Positions 29,297 through 38,133 of a DNA stretch of 64,000 nucleotides are shown here, piece after piece. Under the pieces are notes generated by a model. The model was not told where the DNA came from, did not search any database, and was given only the letters and a program-made list of their open reading frames with translations. A program made the translations under genes and the position numbers. Numbering within the stretch: the stretch's first letter is position 1; each line of letters begins with the position of its first letter. Source of the stretch: Hephaestia sp. MAHUQ-44 (GTDB lineage: Bacteria > Pseudomonadota > Alphaproteobacteria > Sphingomonadales > Sphingomonadaceae); assembly GCF_023806085.1 (NCBI RefSeq), contig NZ_JAMSLX010000005.1:62001-126000 (forward strand), given 5' to 3'.

Positions 29297-29833
29297 ATGT
29301 CGCGTTGGTACATCATCCACGCCTATTCCGGCTTCGAGGGCAAGGTCCGCGATGCGATCATGGCCGAGGCCGAACGCATGGGCCTCGAGCAGCTCGTCGA
29401 ACAGATCGAGGTGCCCACCGAGACCGTGACCGAGGCGCGTCGCGGCAAGAAGGTTCAGGTCGAGCGCAAGTTCATGCCGGGCTATGTGCTCGCCAAGCTG
29501 ATCATGACCGACGACGTGTACCACCTCGTCAAGAACACCCCGAAGGTGACGGGCTTCCTGGGCGCGAGCGGCAAGCCGCAGGCGATCAGCGACAAGGAAG
29601 CCGCGCGGATGCTCAATTCGAAGGAAGAGGCCGCCGCCGCCCCCAAGACGCAGATCAAGGTCGATTACGAGATCGGCGATGCGGTCAAGGTACTCGAAGG
29701 CCCGTTCGCGAGCTTCAACGGCACCGTCGAGGAACTCGATTTCGACAAGGCCAAGGTCAAGGTATCGGTCTCGATCTTCGGCCGCGCCACCCCAGTCGAA
29801 CTCGATTTCGAGCAGGTCGAGCGGTCCAAGTAA
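29297..29833 (+). CDS. nusG: Transcription termination/antitermination protein NusG
   Basis: NusG binds RNA polymerase and couples it to Rho and ribosomes. The N-terminal domain starts RWYIIHAYSGFEGKVRDAI; the polymerase-binding MPGYVLAKL segment follows, and a C-terminal KOW domain contains VKVLEGPFASFNGTVEEL. At 178 residues it is of usual length. An AAGGGACAAGGGA-type purine-rich leader precedes the ATG. Unusually, rplK does not follow directly. Confidence 0.97.
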   Translation: MSRWYIIHAYSGFEGKVRDAIMAEAERMGLEQLVEQIEVPTETVTEARRGKKVQVERKFMPGYVLAKLIMTDDVYHLVKNTPKVTGFLGASGKPQAISDKEAARMLNSKEEAAAAPKTQIKVDYEIGDAVKVLEGPFASFNGTVEELDFDKAKVKVSVSIFGRATPVELDFEQVERSK

Positions 29834-30085
29834 GGCGGAGCGAGGCGATTAGCGCACGCTAATCGCCGCTCGCGCGCACGCGACGCGAACGCCCGGCCGG
29901 CGGGTCGGCACCGCCGACCCCGTCCGACGACGCGGGATTTACTCCCGCGTCGGGCTAGCGACGGCGTTGCGGCCGATCGCTCCCCCCCTCCTCCCCCGCA
30001 CGCCCGCCCGTTACGCGGCGGCCAAAAAGAAGGCCGCGCATCGTGCGATGCGCGGCCCAGGTTGCGTGATCGGGAAATCTAAAGA
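29834..30085. other. Hairpin-rich gap between convergent nusG and the porin-like gene
   Basis: This gap holds two strong inverted repeats: GGCGATTAGCG / CGCTAATCGCC (29844-29867, 11-bp arms) and CGACGCGGGA / TCCCGCGTCG (29928-29952, 10-bp arms, 5-nt loop), plus the terminator for the minus-strand gene. The first two lack a T-run and may stop or protect the nusG transcript. No gene is supported. Confidence 0.5.
30024..30057 (-). terminator. Intrinsic terminator of the beta-barrel protein gene
   Basis: A perfect 12-bp stem (GGCCGCGCATCG / CGATGCGCGGCC) is followed on the minus strand by TTCTTTTT. It lies about 29 bp after the stop codon. Confidence 0.85.
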
Positions 30086-30688
30086 TCAGAAGCGGAAGCT
30101 GGCGCCCGCGCGCACCTGGCCGTTGCCGACCTTGACGCCATTGCCGATCCCGGCGCTGTTGTAATCGTTCGCGATATATTCGACGCGGACCGACGCCTTG
30201 CTGCCGACGCGGGTTTCGATGCCGCCGCCATATTGGAAGCCGGTCTGCGAATTGGCGTAGGTATCGACGCCGTCCGAGAGCTTGAAGCGCGTGTCGATGA
30301 CGCCGCCGCGCGCGTAGACCGCCGTGCTGTCGTTGATCATCGTGCCGACGCGGGCCGACGCACCGAAGCTGCCGCGAGCCTTGGCCGAATAGGTGTCACC
30401 GGCATAGGTGGCGCTGATCTTGGCGGCGCTGAGGTTGCCGAACGCTTCGACGCCGACGAAGATGCTCGACGTGAGCGGCAGGTCATAGCCGGCGAACACA
30501 CCGCCAACGACGCCGTTGCCGCTGATGCCGTCAAAATCAATCCCGGAACCAAGGACGTCTTCGCCCTTAACTTCGTAGCCGTCGTGGCCAATTTCTACGC
30601 CGACATACGGGCCAGCGAAGGTCTGAGCGGAAGCAGGCACAGCAAAAGCGACCGCGACAGCCGCCGCAGCCAGAACAATATTCTTCAT
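30086..30688 (-). CDS. Small outer-membrane beta-barrel protein
   Basis: The 200-residue product has a signal peptide (MKNIVLAAAAVAVAFAVPASA, cleaved before QTFAGPY) and then alternating polar/aromatic strands: GPYVGVEIGHDGYEV, VFAGYDLPLTSSIFVGVEAF, GGGIETRVGSKASVRVEYI and a final GQVRAGASFRF ending in phenylalanine. That pattern fits an eight-stranded OmpX/Opa-like porin-family barrel. The ATG has an AGAGAG site, and the upstream DNA is AT-rich. It has its own terminator, so it is probably monocistronic. Confidence 0.87.
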   Translation of the reverse strand: MKNIVLAAAAVAVAFAVPASAQTFAGPYVGVEIGHDGYEVKGEDVLGSGIDFDGISGNGVVGGVFAGYDLPLTSSIFVGVEAFGNLSAAKISATYAGDTYSAKARGSFGASARVGTMINDSTAVYARGGVIDTRFKLSDGVDTYANSQTGFQYGGGIETRVGSKASVRVEYIANDYNSAGIGNGVKVGNGQVRAGASFRF

Positions 30689-31279
30689 GTAATGGGACTC
30701 TCTTACGATAATTAAAGCATTACTCGCGCAATATTTCCCGTATCGTTATTTTCTTGCGCAGGCGGACCGTTAGCAACCGCGCGCCCGGCCTGACAAGCGC
30801 CAATGCCGCGGATCGCCGACAAGTCGTTTCGATGTGGTAATTACGCCACAAAATGCCCGTGTGCCGTAGCGTCAACCGTGGCTTAGGCTGGTATCCGCGG
30901 ATGACGGTTTACGCTGGCTTCGATATACAAGCCACGACATCGGTGATGGCGACGCCTCCCCCTTTTCCCGTCGTTCAAAGCGCCGAACGAGAGCGATTAT
31001 CCCAGAGCCTCGTTGCGATGGGGACGCATGGCAGCGAAGATGGGCGATCCATAACGGCAGTTTTAGAGGGTAGCTTGCGGATAGCGGCCCTTCGAAGCGG
31101 CAGCCTTCGATGGCAGCTACAGCCCCCCAGACTCGGCCCGGCAAGGCCCTGTCCCCTTACTCCGACAACTGCCGTCGCGTGCCGGACGCTATCGACGCGA
31201 CGTTCGTTGCCGACGAAGTTACCCTATATTCACGGACTTGTAAGAGGATCGGGCGACAAGTTTTGCGAGCCGTGAATCC
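30689..31279. other. 591-bp gap between divergent barrel and diguanylate cyclase genes
   Basis: The first 150 bp are AT-rich and should contain the promoter of the barrel gene. The rest is of mixed composition with no reading frame that shows family features, signal peptide or good ribosome site. I see no RNA gene or repeat in it. Confidence 0.4.
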
Positions 31280-32764
31280 ATGCCCACCCCATACAGCCAA
31301 CGGTCGGTATCACACGCATTTCCAAAGGTCGCGTGGGCACAGCTCGCATCGATCGCGATCTTTGCATTCCTGGCCCTGCATGCGCTCACGATCGTCACCA
31401 TCGGCGACAATGCCAAAGCCGGCTCTTATCTTTTTCTAATCGCTGCGCCTCTCGTAGCGGCAGCGGCCTGTGCCGGGCGCGCCAGGCAGGAGCGAAATTA
31501 TCAAGGATGGACCGAATTAGGGCTTGCGCTCCTGTTGTGGGCGACCGGCATGGCCATCAACATGAGTGTCGACCTGATGCTGGCGAGGCCGCTCGACGTG
31601 CCGGGCATCAGCATGTTGTTCTACGTGCTGTACGGCGTTCCCTTGATCTTTGCGGTGGCAAGTCCCGCGCACGAGCAAGGACATATCCGGATCATCGACG
31701 GCGTTCTGGCCTTAACGCTCGGCGCGCTTTTCTGGCTTCACACTTTCAGCTTTGCCGCTTTCGATCAGGCAAGCGCGGAGGGCGTCCTCGCTATTCGCTG
31801 GCTGTTCGACGTCGAAAATTGCTTCATCGCGATGTTTGCTCTCGTTCGCTGGCAAGCGTCTTCGAATCCCCAGCGCCGATCCTTCTTTGCTATCCTGACC
31901 GGCTTCGCGATCCTCTACGGCATCGTTGCCGCATATATCAATCACCTGGCCTCGGAGATCGACTTCGGCAACCTGCCCGATCTGGCAATCGCGCTCCCCT
32001 TTCTCTGGCTGGCATGGGCGGTGCGCCCCGGGCGCAAGCAACGCACGCCGTTGTGGCGGCCCGCTTCGCGCTTCTCGCTGGCCGTTCGCGCGGGTAGCCC
32101 CCTAATGCTTCCCGCCACGCTCCTGATCGTGGCGTGCACGCTGATATACCGGGCCCCGCAGGTCGCCGCGGCAGGGTTCGTCGTCGGGACCCTGGGCTAT
32201 GGCCTACGAAATGTCCTGGCACAGATGCGCGGGATCGCGGAACAGGACAGGCTCAACCGGCTGAGCCACCTGGACGCATTGACCGGACTGCCCAACCGTC
32301 GGCAATTCGATACGACGTTGCAGCGGGAATGGGCGCGCGCACGCCGACTGAACAACGCGTTTGCCATACTCATAATCGACATCGATCACTTCAAGCTCCT
32401 CAACGACAAATTCGGCCATCTGGTGGGGGACGAACGCCTTCGCGACGTCGCGCAAGAACTCTCCTCCTGCCTTGTGCGTGGCGACGATTTCGTGGCGCGT
32501 TATGGCGGCGAGGAGTTTGTGGCGATTCTATCCGGCGCGACCGAAACCTCCGCCATCGCGATGGCAGAAAAGATGCGCAAGGCGGTGTTGGCCCGGGCCC
32601 TGCCTACGGCCGCGCCCGGCGGAATCGTCACCGTCAGCATCGGGCTCGCCTGGGTAGCGACGCCCTCAGCCGATCCGGCTGACCTGATGGTGTCGAAGGC
32701 TGACGCCGCCCTTTACAGGGCAAAGAACCAAGGTCGCAATCGAGTAGAACATCGTCCGCAATAA
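31280..32764 (+). CDS. Membrane diguanylate cyclase (GGDEF)
   Basis: This enzyme should make cyclic di-GMP. The N-terminal half has about eight hydrophobic segments (for example AQLASIAIFAFLALHALTIV) and acts as an unknown membrane sensor. The GGDEF domain begins LSHLDALTGLPNRRQFD; its active site is GGEEF at residues 409-413, and an RGDD at 400-403 matches the RxxD inhibitory site, so product feedback is likely. No EAL domain follows. The 494-residue protein has slightly less extreme GC codon use than its neighbours. The ribosome site is weak. Confidence 0.93.
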   Translation: MPTPYSQRSVSHAFPKVAWAQLASIAIFAFLALHALTIVTIGDNAKAGSYLFLIAAPLVAAAACAGRARQERNYQGWTELGLALLLWATGMAINMSVDLMLARPLDVPGISMLFYVLYGVPLIFAVASPAHEQGHIRIIDGVLALTLGALFWLHTFSFAAFDQASAEGVLAIRWLFDVENCFIAMFALVRWQASSNPQRRSFFAILTGFAILYGIVAAYINHLASEIDFGNLPDLAIALPFLWLAWAVRPGRKQRTPLWRPASRFSLAVRAGSPLMLPATLLIVACTLIYRAPQVAAAGFVVGTLGYGLRNVLAQMRGIAEQDRLNRLSHLDALTGLPNRRQFDTTLQREWARARRLNNAFAILIIDIDHFKLLNDKFGHLVGDERLRDVAQELSSCLVRGDDFVARYGGEEFVAILSGATETSAIAMAEKMRKAVLARALPTAAPGGIVTVSIGLAWVATPSADPADLMVSKADAALYRAKNQGRNRVEHRPQ

Positions 32765-32818
32765 CAGCGAACAGCCCGTTATCGGTGCCATTCAAGCCCA
32801 TAAGCAACCGGCCCGACA

Positions 32819-33790
32819 TCACCCCTTCGCCTCCCAATCCTTCAACCGCCAGCCGCCGAACAGCGCGGGCTTGCCGATGCCCTTATCGGCCTCCGCCTCC
32901 CCGGCCCCGTCCGCCGGGCGGCGCTGCGCGTTGCTCCAGCCCGTCACCTGATCGAGCGCGGGCAGCGGGGGCGGGGCGGGCTCGAACGGCGACGGCTGCC
33001 GCCCCTCGCGACGGGCGGCTTCGGCGACGTCGAACGCCTCGCGGGCGCGCTGCTGGCGGGCCGCGTACATCTCACCGAGGCGGAACGACCAGGCGTCGCT
33101 GCTCTCGCCGCGGCGGCGCTTGATATAATCGGGCTCGCTCCACAGCCACGCCTCCTTCTGGTGGAGGTAGAGAAGCTGGAGCGCCTCGGCCGCGGTCATC
33201 CGCGGGATCGGCGGGGGATCGTTATGGCGCCACGCATCGTCTTCATAGGCGGCGGGCAGATAGCTTTCGAGCAGCGCCTGTTCGAGCCGTTCGTAGCCGA
33301 TCTGAAGCGCGAGCCGCCATTCGCGGGCGAAGCCGGGGTTATGGCGGCGGTGCGCATAGAAGGCCGCATGGGTGAAGCCCGCCGCGGCGGCGCTGAGGCG
33401 GACGTTGGCGGTCGCCGAGAGCGCGGCGAGGAACGCCTGTTGGTGCGCCGGCGTGAGGCGGCGGCGGCCACCGGGGCGGCGGAGCTGGAGGCGGCCCGAG
33501 GGGGTGCGGTGGAGGGTGGCGCCGAGGGTGGTGTCGCCCCCTCCACCACCGGCCTGTGGCCGGCGGTCCCCCTCCCCGTGCCGGGGAGGTATGGAGAGAG
33601 TTGCGTGCGCGAGTGCCAGAGCGGCGTCCCATTGGGTGGCGAAATGGGGGTGCGCGTTGCGGCGGCGGGTGAATTTGGCGCGGTGGGCGCCGACCGCGCG
33701 GGCGGCCTCATGCGCGTTGCCGGTGCGGGCAAGCGCGTTCAGGAAGGCGCGGTTTTCCTGATGCTGGGCGCGGGTGAAGGGTCTGGGCAT
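32819..33790 (-). CDS. Duplicated-HTH protein of unknown function, with a repeat inserted in frame
   Basis: I do not recognise a named family. Residues 17-60 and 120-162 are two copies of the same helical unit (FLNALARTGNAHEAARAVGA... and FLAALSATANVRLSAAAAGF..., each ending PxFAxxW), resembling the helix-turn-helix of terminase small subunits; that likeness is only by eye. The rest is Arg/Trp-rich and Pro-rich. The ATG at 33790 has an AGGAG site 5 bases upstream, giving 323 residues. Between the two units, residues 66-89 come from a palindromic repeat. No phage genes are nearby. Confidence 0.75.
   Translation of the reverse strand: MPRPFTRAQHQENRAFLNALARTGNAHEAARAVGAHRAKFTRRRNAHPHFATQWDAALALAHATLSIPPRHGEGDRRPQAGGGGGDTTLGATLHRTPSGRLQLRRPGGRRRLTPAHQQAFLAALSATANVRLSAAAAGFTHAAFYAHRRHNPGFAREWRLALQIGYERLEQALLESYLPAAYEDDAWRHNDPPPIPRMTAAEALQLLYLHQKEAWLWSEPDYIKRRRGESSDAWSFRLGEMYAARQQRAREAFDVAEAARREGRQPSPFEPAPPPLPALDQVTGWSNAQRRPADGAGEAEADKGIGKPALFGGWRLKDWEAKG
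33524..33595. repeat. Palindromic intergenic-type repeat within a coding sequence
   Basis: This stretch contains two small inverted repeats, CCGGCC-TGT-GGCCGG (33549-33563) and CCTCCCCG/CGGGGAGG (33571-33589). It has the look of the CTCCCCGTGCCGGGGAGG-type repeats found between genes in sphingomonad chromosomes. Here it is translated as SIPPRHGEGDRRPQAGGGGG without breaking the frame. Confidence 0.6.
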
Positions 33791-34038
33791 CGTCGCTCCT
33801 TTCGCGTGGCGCGCGGGCGACATGTTATTCAGCGCAGAATTTCCTACATTGCAACAGCCGGACCGCAGCGCAGCGATTGCATTTGCAGGGCGATTGCGTT
33901 ACCCGCGCCAGCTTCCAGCGCGACAGCTTTGGAAATGCTTGCGGGAGGCGGGGGCTTTGGCGCCCGTCGTTCGGACCGCTAAACTTGAATTGGGGCGATG
34001 GCGCGGTTGCGCGCGGCGCTCCCTTGAAAGAGTGAGAC

Positions 34039-34470
34039 ATGGCAAAGAAGATTACCGGCTATATCAAGCTACAGGTGCCGGCCGGCGCCGCCAATCCGTC
34101 ACCCCCGATCGGCCCGGCGTTGGGCCAGCGCGGCGTGAACATCATGGAATTCTGCAAGGCGTTCAACGCCGCGACCGGCGACCTCGAGAAGAGCGCGCCG
34201 ATCCCGACGATCATCACCGTCTATGCCGATCGCAGCTTCTCGTTCGTCACCAAGTCGCCGCCCGCGACCTTCCTCATCAAGAAGGCCGCCAGCCTCAAGT
34301 CGGGCTCGAAGGAGCCGGGCAAGATCGTGGCCGGCAAGATCAAGCGCTCCGCGCTCCAGCAGATCGCCGAGACCAAGATGAAGGACCTGAACGCCACCGA
34401 TATCGACGCGGCGACCCGCATCATCGAAGGCACCGCCCGCGCGATGGGCGTCGACGTGGTGGAGGGCTGA
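34039..34470 (+). CDS. rplK: 50S ribosomal protein L11
   Basis: L11 forms part of the GTPase-associated centre of the 50S subunit. The sequence [40 protein letters not shown] and [17 protein letters not shown] is diagnostic, and 143 residues is the usual length. A GAAAGAGTGAG region precedes the ATG. It is 4 bp ahead of rplA and needs its own promoter because three unrelated genes separate it from nusG. Confidence 0.98.
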   Translation: MAKKITGYIKLQVPAGAANPSPPIGPALGQRGVNIMEFCKAFNAATGDLEKSAPIPTIITVYADRSFSFVTKSPPATFLIKKAASLKSGSKEPGKIVAGKIKRSALQQIAETKMKDLNATDIDAATRIIEGTARAMGVDVVEG

Positions 34471-34474
34471 GACC

Positions 34475-35167
34475 ATGGCAAAGCTGACCAAGAAGCAGAA
34501 GAGCTGGACGATCGACGGCGCGAAGCTCCACGGTGTCGACGAGGCGATCAAGCTCGCCAAGGACAATGCCACCGCGAAGTTCGACGAGACGATCGAGGTC
34601 GCGCTCAACCTCGGCGTCGACCCGCGCCACGCCGACCAGATGGTCCGCGGCGTCGTCACGCTGCCCAAGGGCACCGGCAAGACGGTGCGCGTGGGCGTGT
34701 TCGCCAAGGGGGCCAAGGCCGATGAAGCCAAGGCCGCCGGCGCCGATGTCGTCGGGGCCGAAGACCTGATGGAGATCATCCAGGGCGGCACGATCGATTT
34801 CGACCGCTGCATCGCGACCCCGGACATGATGGGCGTCGTCGGGCGGCTCGGCAAGGTGCTCGGCCCCAAGGGGCTGATGCCCAACCCCAAGCTCGGCACG
34901 GTGACGATGGACGTCGCCACCGCGGTCAAGGCAGCCAAGGGCGGGCAGATCGAATATCGCGTCGAAAAGGCCGGGATCATCCATTCGGGGATCGGCAAGG
35001 CGAGCTTTGCCGCCGAGGATCTGCGCGCGAATTTCGATGCGCTGGTCGACGCGGTGGTCAAGGCCAAGCCGGCGGGCGCCAAGGGCAAGTACGTCCAGAA
35101 GGTCGCGATCAGCTCGTCGATGGGCCCCGGCATCAAGGTCGATACCGCCGAGGTGACGGGCGCCTGA
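34475..35167 (+). CDS. rplA: 50S ribosomal protein L1
   Basis: L1 forms the L1 stalk and, in many bacteria, represses the rplK-rplA mRNA. Family segments are [13 protein letters not shown] [59 protein letters not shown] and [15 protein letters not shown]. The 230-residue length is normal. A strong terminator follows directly, so rplJ and rplL are not part of this operon. Confidence 0.98.
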   Translation: MAKLTKKQKSWTIDGAKLHGVDEAIKLAKDNATAKFDETIEVALNLGVDPRHADQMVRGVVTLPKGTGKTVRVGVFAKGAKADEAKAAGADVVGAEDLMEIIQGGTIDFDRCIATPDMMGVVGRLGKVLGPKGLMPNPKLGTVTMDVATAVKAAKGGQIEYRVEKAGIIHSGIGKASFAAEDLRANFDALVDAVVKAKPAGAKGKYVQKVAISSSMGPGIKVDTAEVTGA

Positions 35168-35188
35168 TCGCCTGACGCCGCAAGCACG

Positions 35189-35229
35189 AAAAAAGGGGCC
35201 GGGAGACATGGTTTCCCGGCCCCTTTTTC
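35189..35229. terminator. Bidirectional intrinsic terminator between rplA and the glycosidase gene
   Basis: A 10-bp stem (GGGGCCGGGA / TCCCGGCCCC) is flanked by an A-run on the left and a T-run on the right, so it can terminate both the rplA transcript and the convergent minus-strand transcript. Confidence 0.9.
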
Positions 35230-35250
35230 GTGGGCGCACGCGGGCGCGGG

Positions 35251-36858
35251 TCACTCGTAGCGGTAGAGGCGCACGCGCTGGACGGTAAGCTTGTCCGACG
35301 GCAGGCGGAGATGGCGGCCCTGATGGTTCTGATCGCCGTTGAGGCGGCGACCGGGGGTCCATTGGCCGCCCTCGTAGGCGCCCTCGTCGATCGCGGCGAT
35401 GCCGGTGATCCCCTTCCCCGTCGCCGGCGCGAAGGTGAAGGTGACCCCGCGGCCCGCGATCAGATAGTCGTCGGCGCCGAGCTGGAGCACGATCGCGCCG
35501 TGCGCTTCGGGATGCTGGGGCTTGTCCCCGCGCGGCGGAAAGGGATCGGTGAGCCGCGCGGTGAGGCGCGTGGCGCCCATCGTCAGCACCTGATCGGCGA
35601 GATCGGGAGTGCCGTCGAACGCGACCGGCGCGCGTACCGCCGCGATCCGATCGCTGCCCTGCCGCTCGAGGATCAGCGGCGCGAGGCTGGCGAGCATCGC
35701 ATAATTGTCGGCGAGCCCGGCATCGTCGCCGGGCACCAGATCGTCGATCGAGAACGGGCTGTAGCCGAACGCCCCGAGCGCGCCGATCGCATAGAGCGCG
35801 TTGGCGGGCGCTTCGATCGCGCCGGCCTGATTCGCCTCGGGGATGAACCACGGATCGCCGAGCGCGGCATAGGCCTTGGTCCATTCGACGAAATTGGGGA
35901 AATAGATGTCGGGGGCGAGGAAGTCGATCGACGGCGCGCCCTTGCGCCAGATATCGGCGAGCTTGGGGAGCGGCCCGGCGGCGGGATAGCCGCTGCCAGG
36001 CAGCCGGCCGGGACGCGGCAGCGCGGCGTTGACGAACATCGGCAGCGGATAGGCGCGCTTGCCCGCGGCGGCGACGCGATCGGCGTAGCGCGCATAGGCC
36101 CAGGCCATGAACGCCTCGTCGGCGTCGTCGCCATAGGCCTGCTGCCAGCTCTTGCCCGCCCCTTTGAGCCCGGCAGGCACCGGCTTCGCCCACGCGGCCA
36201 GCGCGAGCGGCGACCGATCGCGCGGCTCGGGGATCATCCCGATCTCGTTTTCGACCTGGACCATCAGCACGGTGCGCTGCGGATCGGTTTTGGCGAGGTG
36301 CGCCATCAACGCGGCGAAGGCACGGGCATCGGCCTCGGCATTGGCGGGCGCGAAGGGGGTGAGCATCTCGATCGCGCTGCCGTCGGCGATCCGCGCGCGC
36401 GGGAAGCGGCGCGAATCATCCTTGACCCAGGCGGGCACGTAGCTCGACATCGAATTCTTCCAGCTGCCGAACCAGAGGATCACGATGCGGAGATGCTGCG
36501 CGCGGGCATCGTCGAGCAGGCCATCGACGAGCGCGAAATCGAACTGGCCTTCCTTCGGCTCGATCAATTCCCAACTGACCGGCATCAGCACGGTATTGAG
36601 GTTGAGCTGCGCCAGCGTCTTCCAGCGCGGCGCCATATAGGCGCGGCTCGACGCGCTCGAATTGGCGAGTTCGCCGCCGAGCAGCAGCCATGGCTTGTCA
36701 TCGACGATGAGCCGGCGCCCCTCGATCCGCGGCATCGGGCGTTGCACCGCGGCGGTATCCACGGAAGCCGCGGGGGACGCGGCAGCCGTAGGGGGAGCCC
36801 CCATGACGGCAACAAATGTGACCGCAACCATGGCCACCAGCATACGGATCATCGGCAC
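35251..36858 (-). CDS. Exported glycoside hydrolase, GH35/GH42-like with DUF5597-type C-terminus
   Basis: The 535-residue protein has a signal peptide (MLVAMVAVTFVAVMGAPPTAAA). It then has a TIM-barrel typical of beta-galactosidase-like enzymes: WLLLGGELANSSASS, TVLMPVSWELIEPKEGQFDF, then VLMVQVENEIGM with the acid/base Glu in the NE pair, and WFIPEANQ with a likely nucleophile Glu. The C-terminal beta-rich part resembles the DUF5597 domain found after such barrels. The substrate is probably a galactoside or similar plant/algal sugar, an inference from family only. Confidence 0.85.
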   Translation of the reverse strand: MPMIRMLVAMVAVTFVAVMGAPPTAAASPAASVDTAAVQRPMPRIEGRRLIVDDKPWLLLGGELANSSASSRAYMAPRWKTLAQLNLNTVLMPVSWELIEPKEGQFDFALVDGLLDDARAQHLRIVILWFGSWKNSMSSYVPAWVKDDSRRFPRARIADGSAIEMLTPFAPANAEADARAFAALMAHLAKTDPQRTVLMVQVENEIGMIPEPRDRSPLALAAWAKPVPAGLKGAGKSWQQAYGDDADEAFMAWAYARYADRVAAAGKRAYPLPMFVNAALPRPGRLPGSGYPAAGPLPKLADIWRKGAPSIDFLAPDIYFPNFVEWTKAYAALGDPWFIPEANQAGAIEAPANALYAIGALGAFGYSPFSIDDLVPGDDAGLADNYAMLASLAPLILERQGSDRIAAVRAPVAFDGTPDLADQVLTMGATRLTARLTDPFPPRGDKPQHPEAHGAIVLQLGADDYLIAGRGVTFTFAPATGKGITGIAAIDEGAYEGGQWTPGRRLNGDQNHQGRHLRLPSDKLTVQRVRLYRYE

Positions 36859-36914
36859 TCTCCCTGTTATTCGGCGAGAGTGCGCAACCCGGCCGTCGCC
36901 GTCAAGCGGGAGCG

Positions 36915-37943
36915 CTACCGCAACGGCTGGGTGCGGCTCTCGATCCAGCCCGGCACGATCGGGCGGGCGGCGTCAGGCGCGATCGCCTCGGCCGCGCGCT
37001 CGACCAAGGCGATGCGATCCTTGCGGCCGAGATGCGTCGTCCCCGCAAGCAACCCGCCGTCGCCGAGCGCCCTGGCGTGATCGCGCCATAGACGCGCCGC
37101 CGCCATCGGATCGTAGCCGGCATTGGCGAGCAGCACGACGCTGAGCCGGTCGGCCTCGGCCTCGGTCGTGCGAATCAGCCGCGCGTTGCGCCCGAAGATG
37201 CTCAGCATCCCCCGCGACACCCGCGCCGCGGTCAACCGTTCGGGGTGACGCAGGATGATATGCGCCAGTTCGTGCGCGACCAGCGCGGCGAGCTGATCGT
37301 CGTCGCCGATCAGATTGAGCATCGCGCTATCGACCTGGAGCACCAGCCCGTCGGTGGCGGCATTGAGATCGGCGGTGACGCGCAATTCGACGCGACCGGC
37401 GCAGGCGGGCTCGGTGTGCACCGACACCGTGCGTGCGCGGCCCGCATCGCGCAGCGCCAGCACCACCGTGCCACCGGGCGGGATCGCCGCCAGCGCGGCG
37501 CGGGCGTGATCGAGCGCCGCCTCACCGAGGATCGCCGTCGCGCCGATCGCGGTGACCGATTCGTCGGCGACGACACCAGCGCGCGCCGCCGGACTCTGCG
37601 CGACCACCGCTTCGATCGCCACCGGGGCGTCGAACCCGAAAACGCGCCGCGCGGTATCGCGGATGCCCGAATCGTATGCCGCGAGCGCGTGAAGCACGAG
37701 CCCGGTCGCCCCCACCCGGCGATCGCAGAGCGCCACATTGGCGATCATCAGGCGATCGGCGATCGTCGCGAGACGCAGATCGGCCGCGCGCAGCCCGGCA
37801 AGCGCCGCTTCCTGGCTGTTTTCCGTGGGCGCGGCCCGCTGAGCGCCGACACCGGGCGGCGCGGCGCCGAGCACGGCCGGCACCGCGGCGAGGAGCAAGG
37901 CGGCGAGAGTCGATCGCGTGCGAAACCGAAGCATCGTCATCAC
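36915..37943 (-). CDS. Exported M48-type zinc metalloprotease with PDZ-like insert
   Basis: The 342-residue product has a signal peptide (TRSTLAALLLAAVPAVLGAA). Its zinc-binding motif HELAH is at residues 224-228 (in ALVAHELAHIILRHPERL), and the downstream glutamate is in TEAEADRLSVVLLANAGYDP, both as in the M48 family. The region AIEAVVAQSPAARAGVVADESV looks like a PDZ domain placed before the catalytic part. It probably acts in envelope quality control. Alternative ATG codons exist at 37940 and 37934. Confidence 0.88.
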   Translation of the reverse strand: MMTMLRFRTRSTLAALLLAAVPAVLGAAPPGVGAQRAAPTENSQEAALAGLRAADLRLATIADRLMIANVALCDRRVGATGLVLHALAAYDSGIRDTARRVFGFDAPVAIEAVVAQSPAARAGVVADESVTAIGATAILGEAALDHARAALAAIPPGGTVVLALRDAGRARTVSVHTEPACAGRVELRVTADLNAATDGLVLQVDSAMLNLIGDDDQLAALVAHELAHIILRHPERLTAARVSRGMLSIFGRNARLIRTTEAEADRLSVVLLANAGYDPMAAARLWRDHARALGDGGLLAGTTHLGRKDRIALVERAAEAIAPDAARPIVPGWIESRTQPLR

Positions 37944-38133
37944 GCCCCGCTACCATTTCGCCCACGCGAATCATAATCCGGCCGCCGCGGAATAGTTACG
38001 CCATCGCAACCAACCAAACGTGGCGCGGAAGCCTCACTTCATCCCAAAATCACGGAGAACATTCAAAAAGTTCTTGCGTTTGCCTCTCCACGGGGTATCC
38101 CGCAGTGCAACCTGTTTCAACTCGGAGACGAAG

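Noticed and set aside
30853..31275. 140-codon open frame upstream of the diguanylate cyclase
   Set aside because: No ribosome site, no signal peptide or membrane pattern, irregular composition; treated as non-coding.
33535..33600. Possible CRISPR or tandem repeat in the HTH gene
   Set aside because: Only inverted repeats are present; there are no regularly spaced direct repeats anywhere in the window.
32819..33790. Prophage remnant based on terminase-like HTH
   Set aside because: No integrase, att repeats, capsid, tail or lysis genes are nearby.
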